In this document: positions 60,574 through 64,000 of the stretch, one piece after another | How the letters are laid out: every line of letters begins with the position of its first letter | Numbering within the stretch: position 1 is the stretch's first letter | Source of the DNA: Flavobacterium sp. IB48 | Lineage (GTDB): Bacteria; Bacteroidota; Bacteroidia; Flavobacteriales; Flavobacteriaceae | DNA: 64,000 nucleotides | Assembly (NCBI RefSeq): GCF_016405855.1 | Contig: NZ_JAEFCA010000001.1 | Span: 840,012-904,011, forward strand | Direction of reading: 5' to 3' | Translations under genes and position numbers: made by a program | Notes under the pieces: generated by a model | The model's input: the letters and a program-made list of their open reading frames with translations, nothing else | Databases searched by the model: none | What the model was told of the DNA's origin: nothing

Positions 60574-61497
60574 ATGAATAAACTATTGATTGTTGGAACA
60601 GTTGCTTTCGACGCGATTGAAACTCCTTTCGGAAAAACAGATAAAATATTAGGTGGTGCTGCAACGTATATTGGTTTATCAGCTTCATTTTTTAACTTGC
60701 AATCGGCCATTGTTTCTGTAGTTGGCGACGATTTCCCTCAAGAACATTTAGATCTTTTAACTTCAAAAAATATTGATATCTCTGGTATTGAAATTGTAAA
60801 AGGAGGAAAGACTTTTTTCTGGAGCGGTTTATACCACAACGATTTAAATTCTAGAGACACTCTTGTAACAGAGCTGAATGTTTTAGCTGATTTCCAGCCA
60901 AAAGTTCCTCAAAACTACAAAGATGCTGATGTTGTGATGTTAGGAAACTTACATCCACTAGTACAAAGCAGTGTTTTAGATCAGATGGAGAAAAAACCAA
61001 AATTAGTAGTTTTAGATACTATGAACTTTTGGATGGACTGCGCTCTTCCAGAATTATTAGACGTTATTAAACGTGTAGATGTTATTACAATCAATGACGA
61101 AGAAGCTAGACAACTTTCTGGCGAATATTCATTAGTAAAAGCAGCTGCGAAAATCCAAGATATGGGGCCAAAATATGTGGTCATCAAAAAAGGAGAACAC
61201 GGAGCACTTTTATTCCACAACAGAGAAGTTTTCTTTGCACCAGCTTTACCATTAGAAGATGTTTTTGATCCAACTGGAGCTGGAGACACTTTCGCAGGTG
61301 GTTTCTCTGGATTTATTGCACAGAGCGAAAACATTTCATTCAACAACATGAAGAATGCAATTATTTACGGTTCAAATTTAGCTTCGTTCTGCGTAGAAAA
61401 ATTTGGAACTGAAAGGATGGAATCATTAAGCAAAGCCGAAGTAGCGATTCGATTACAGCAATTTAAGTCGTTAACTCAGTTTGACATAGAAATATAA
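60574..61497 (+). CDS. PfkB family sugar/nucleoside kinase
   Basis: A 307-residue ribokinase-fold kinase. The N-terminal GGAATYIGLSASF substrate-side glycine motif and the C-terminal anion-hole/catalytic signature DPTGAGDTFAGGFSGFI with the base Asp are intact. It lies upstream of the PurF-type gene, so a purine-linked role (for example nucleoside or ribose phosphorylation) is possible, but the substrate is not shown. Confidence 0.88.
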   Translation: MNKLLIVGTVAFDAIETPFGKTDKILGGAATYIGLSASFFNLQSAIVSVVGDDFPQEHLDLLTSKNIDISGIEIVKGGKTFFWSGLYHNDLNSRDTLVTELNVLADFQPKVPQNYKDADVVMLGNLHPLVQSSVLDQMEKKPKLVVLDTMNFWMDCALPELLDVIKRVDVITINDEEARQLSGEYSLVKAAAKIQDMGPKYVVIKKGEHGALLFHNREVFFAPALPLEDVFDPTGAGDTFAGGFSGFIAQSENISFNNMKNAIIYGSNLASFCVEKFGTERMESLSKAEVAIRLQQFKSLTQFDIEI

Positions 61498-61502
61498 TGC
61501 CT

Positions 61503-61530
61503 AAGAGCCTCGATAAAACGGGGCTTTTTT
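61503..61530 (+). terminator. Weak terminator after the PfkB gene
   Basis: AGCCTC and GGGGCT form a short stem with a T-run, 5 bases after the stop; readthrough into the next gene is plausible. Confidence 0.5.
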
Positions 61531-61577
61531 ATTACGAATACACACAACTTACAACAACACACAAATAACAAAAAACA

Positions 61578-63476
61578 ATGAGCGACGCTTTAAAACACGA
61601 ATGTGGTATAGCCTTAGTTAGACTACTAAAACCGCTTGAATATTATAAAGAAAAATACGGAACTGCTTTCTACGGAATCCAGAAAATGTATTTAATGATG
61701 GAAAAACAGCACAACCGCGGACAAGACGGTGCTGGTTTTGCAAGCATTAAATTTGATGTTGAACCTGGACAGCGCTACATTAGCCGAGTTCGTTCTAATC
61801 ATTCGCAACCAATCCAAGATGTTTTCAAACAAATCAATGAGCGCGTTAGCGAAGAACTAAAAGCGCATCCAGAACTTGGAGACGACATGAAAGAACTAAA
61901 AGCAAACATTCCTTATGTTGGAGAATTGTTTTTAGGTCATGTTCGCTACGGAACTTTTGGAAAAAACAGCATCGAAAGCGTTCACCCATTTTTGCGTCAA
62001 AGCAACTGGATGCACCGTAACTTGATTTTGGCAGGAAACTTTAATATGACAAATGTTAAAGAACTTTTCGAAAATCTAGTTGAATTAGGTCAGCATCCAA
62101 AAGAAATGGCTGATACTGTTACTGTAATGGAAAAAATTGGTCACTTCTTAGATAAGGAAGTAATGCAACTTTACCAAGACTGTAAAGCTGAAGGATATTC
62201 TAAAAGAGATGCTTCGCCAGTAATTGCAGAACGTTTGGATATTGCTAAAATCTTAGCTCGTTCGGCTAAAAACCTAGATGGTGGTTATGCTATGGCTGGT
62301 TTATTAGGTCATGGTGATGCTTTTGTTTTTAGAGATCCAGCAGGAATTCGTCCAGCTTATTTTTATCAAGATGATGAAGTAGTGGTTGTAGCTTCTGAAA
62401 GACCTGTTATTCAAACTGTATTTAATGTTCCTTTTGAAAGCGTTCAGGAAATTGATCCAGGAAATGCTTTGATTATCAAGAAAAACGGAAAAGTTACCAT
62501 GAATCAAATCTTGGAACCAACTGTTAAAAAAGCTTGTTCATTCGAAAGAATTTATTTCTCAAGAGGAAGTGACGCTGAAATTTATCAAGAACGTAAAGAC
62601 TTAGGAAAATTAATTTTACCTGCTGTTCTTAAAGCAATTGACAGCGATACAGATAACACTGTTTTCTCTTATATTCCAAATACAGCTGAAACTTCATTTT
62701 ATGGTTTAGTTGAAGCTGCTCAGGATTTCCTAAATCAGAGAAAAAACAATTATATTCTAGAAAATAGAAATACGTTAACCGCTGAAACACTTCAGGAACT
62801 TTTAGCTGTAAAAATACGTACAGAGAAAGTTGCTATTAAAGATGCTAAACTTAGAACCTTTATTACAGAAGATAGCAGCCGTGACGATTTAGTGGCTCAC
62901 GTTTACGATGTTACATACGGTGTAATTAAACCAGAAGATAATTTAGTAATTATTGACGATAGTATTGTTCGTGGTACTACATTGAAAATGAGTATCATTA
63001 AAATGATGGATCGTTTGAAACCAAAACGTATCGTAATCGTTTCATCTGCTCCACAAATTCGTTACCCAGATTGTTACGGAATTGATATGGCAAAACTAGA
63101 AGGTTTAGTTGCTTTTAGAGCAGCACTTGCTTTATTAAAAGAAAGAAACCTTTACCATATTGTAGATGAAGTTTATGCAAAATGTAAAGCTCAAGAAAAT
63201 TTCCTTGATAAAGATGTTGTAAACTATGTAACAGCAATTTACGACCAATTTACACCAGACGAAATTTCAGATAAGATTGCAGAAATGTTAAGCTCGCCAG
63301 AAATCAATGCTGAAGTAAAAATTATTTTCCAAACAGTAGATGACCTTCATAAAGCTTGTCCTAAAAATTTAGGTGACTGGTATTTCACTGGAGACTACCC
63401 TACTCCAGGTGGAAATCGAGTTGTAAACCGTGCTTTTATGAATTTTTACGAAGGGAAAGACGCTAGAGCGTATTAA
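61578..63476 (+). CDS. Amidophosphoribosyltransferase (PurF-type), long form
   Basis: A 632-residue class II glutamine amidotransferase/phosphoribosyltransferase, longer than the ~500 residues of classic PurF. The N-terminal glutaminase has Cys9 in HECGIALVRL and RGQDGAGFASIKF. The phosphoribosyltransferase has the PRPP loop VIIDDSIVRGTTLKMSIIK and SSAPQIRYPDCYGIDMAK. The Cys is preceded by 8 residues, so a short propeptide would be removed. It may supply phosphoribosylamine for purine synthesis, but the divergence and length leave room for a specialised role in Bacteroidota. Confidence 0.88.
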   Translation: MSDALKHECGIALVRLLKPLEYYKEKYGTAFYGIQKMYLMMEKQHNRGQDGAGFASIKFDVEPGQRYISRVRSNHSQPIQDVFKQINERVSEELKAHPELGDDMKELKANIPYVGELFLGHVRYGTFGKNSIESVHPFLRQSNWMHRNLILAGNFNMTNVKELFENLVELGQHPKEMADTVTVMEKIGHFLDKEVMQLYQDCKAEGYSKRDASPVIAERLDIAKILARSAKNLDGGYAMAGLLGHGDAFVFRDPAGIRPAYFYQDDEVVVVASERPVIQTVFNVPFESVQEIDPGNALIIKKNGKVTMNQILEPTVKKACSFERIYFSRGSDAEIYQERKDLGKLILPAVLKAIDSDTDNTVFSYIPNTAETSFYGLVEAAQDFLNQRKNNYILENRNTLTAETLQELLAVKIRTEKVAIKDAKLRTFITEDSSRDDLVAHVYDVTYGVIKPEDNLVIIDDSIVRGTTLKMSIIKMMDRLKPKRIVIVSSAPQIRYPDCYGIDMAKLEGLVAFRAALALLKERNLYHIVDEVYAKCKAQENFLDKDVVNYVTAIYDQFTPDEISDKIAEMLSSPEINAEVKIIFQTVDDLHKACPKNLGDWYFTGDYPTPGGNRVVNRAFMNFYEGKDARAY

Positions 63477-63540
63477 TAAAATACTAATAAAAGGTTAAAT
63501 TGTGCATTTCATCGGTTTTTTTTGCCGTTCATCCTATTTC

Positions 63541-63572
63541 TTTGGTGAAATTGAAAAGCTATGATACTTTTG
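63541..63572 (+). promoter_or_regulatory. Promoter of the first small-RNA-like unit
   Basis: TTTG (63541-63544), 20 bases, then TACTTTTG (63565-63572), just before the hairpin at 63577. Copies 2 and 3 have TACATTTA at the equivalent place, a weaker -7 box. Confidence 0.5.
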
Positions 63573-63576
63573 AGAT

Positions 63577-63647
63577 ACCATAACATTAGTAGGTTAAGTT
63601 TATGGTAGATTTGGGGCAAAAAGGGTGGAAGCAATTCCACCTTTTTT
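63577..63647 (+). ncRNA. Small RNA-like unit, copy 1
   Basis: About 71 bases: a first hairpin ACCATAA ... TTTATGGT enclosing CATTAGTAGGTTAAG, a single-stranded AGATTTGGGGCAAAAA, then a terminator-like hairpin GGTGGAA/TTCCACC with a T-run. It is repeated at 63761 and 63944 with near-identical 5' parts and altered terminator stems. No reading frame explains the conservation. Confidence 0.6.
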
Positions 63648-63760
63648 ATTGGAATTAACTCAACCAATTTATAAACAACCTATTACATCTCTTAATCGGA
63701 TATACTTACCTTTCATCTGAAAAATTTTCTTCACAATATTATCTGCCATACATTTACTAA

Positions 63761-63830
63761 ACCATAACATTAGTAGGTTAGTTTATGGTAGATTTGGGGC
63801 AAAAAAGGCGGAGTAACATCCGCCTTTTTT
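63761..63830 (+). ncRNA. Small RNA-like unit, copy 2
   Basis: 70 bases with the same ACCATAACATTAGTAGGTTA start and GATTTGGGGCAAAAAA middle as copy 1, and a terminator stem GGCGGAGTAACATCCGCC followed by T6. The stem sequence differs from copy 1 but still pairs, a compensatory change. Confidence 0.65.
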
Positions 63831-63943
63831 ATTTTTAAAATTTAAAAACCTGTAAATCAGATAATTAAAAACATTTCATCGAGTATAATTGCCTTTCATC
63901 TAAAAAATTTTCTTTATAAAAATACCTGCCATACATTTACTGA

Positions 63944-64000
63944 ACCATAACATTAGTAGGTTAGTTTATGGTAGATTTGGGGCAAAAAAGGCGGAGTAAA
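63944..64000 (+). ncRNA. Small RNA-like unit, copy 3 (cut by window end)
   Basis: 57 bases identical to copy 2 as far as they go; the terminator stem begins (GGCGGAGTAA) and the window ends. Upstream sequence (from CTTTCATCTRAAAAATTTTC) is also shared with copy 2, so the repeated unit is about 183-184 bp. Confidence 0.6.

Noticed and set aside
63500..64000. Possible CRISPR array in the terminal repeats
   Set aside because: Units are ~184 bp with conserved interior and terminators, not short repeats with unique spacers, and no cas genes are near.

Overview
The window looks like a chromosome segment of a Flavobacterium or close relative (Bacteroidota). It is AT-rich, its promoters carry the Bacteroidota -7 box TAnnTTTG, and the core genes (SUF, hflX, rseP, acpP-fabF-rnc-pyk, DUF2480, DUF3078 and IPExxxVDY proteins) are typical flavobacterial ones. 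Species cannot be fixed from sequence alone.

Layout. 0-6.5 kb: the end of a SUF iron-sulfur operon (sufD end, sufS, a lipoprotein, sufE, a DUF59/SufT-like protein, DUF2480) plus a serine hydrolase. 6.6-18.7 kb: housekeeping and surface genes: HflX, a TonB receptor with a DUF5689-type lipoprotein, an MFS transporter, a Gfo/Idh/MocA oxidoreductase, an old yellow enzyme and RseP. A tRNA-Asn(GTT) at 18.81 kb is followed by a decayed serine recombinase and a broken lipoprotein gene (18.84-20.62 kb), which marks the edge of an accessory region.

20.7-34.7 kb is the most interesting part: a RiPP (ribosomal peptide natural product) locus with two modules. Module 1, on the minus strand, has three related Cys-rich precursor peptides with a double-glycine leader, a radical SAM/SPASM maturase and an ABC exporter with a C39 peptidase domain. 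Module 2, on the plus strand, has a short lanthipeptide-type precursor (56 codons), an S8 protease lipoprotein, and a class I dehydratase split into two proteins (glutamylation and elimination parts). No LanC cyclase is visible. Between the modules lie a TonB-dependent receptor and a divergent membrane-anchored TPR/AraC regulator. The motif ATTCCTGAATTC occurs in the divergent promoter and again ahead of the lanthipeptide precursor, suggesting one regulon. Both precursor types fit the leader pattern read by C39 exporters, so one exporter may serve both.

34.9-40.2 kb holds an HTH remnant, intergenic repeats, small unknown genes, an XRE regulator with an apparently leaderless promoter, and a two-gene Gabija-type phage defence system (OLD-like ATPase/TOPRIM nuclease plus UvrD-like helicase). 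40.4-51.3 kb is a run of envelope and metabolic genes on the minus strand: a C1 peptidase, a BamA-like barrel, two transporter-like outer-membrane proteins, an AraC regulator, DUF4136, DUF2252, a HAD phosphatase and an arylsulfatase. Two large palindromes 50 bp apart lie upstream of the sulfatase. 51.9-63.5 kb is core metabolism: pyk, rnc, fabF, acpP, purN, rnhA, an ECF sigma factor with a membrane partner, a PfkB kinase and a PurF-type amidotransferase. The window ends in a tandem array of about 184-bp units, each looking like a small RNA gene of about 70 nt with its own promoter region and terminator; three copies are visible and the last runs off the end.
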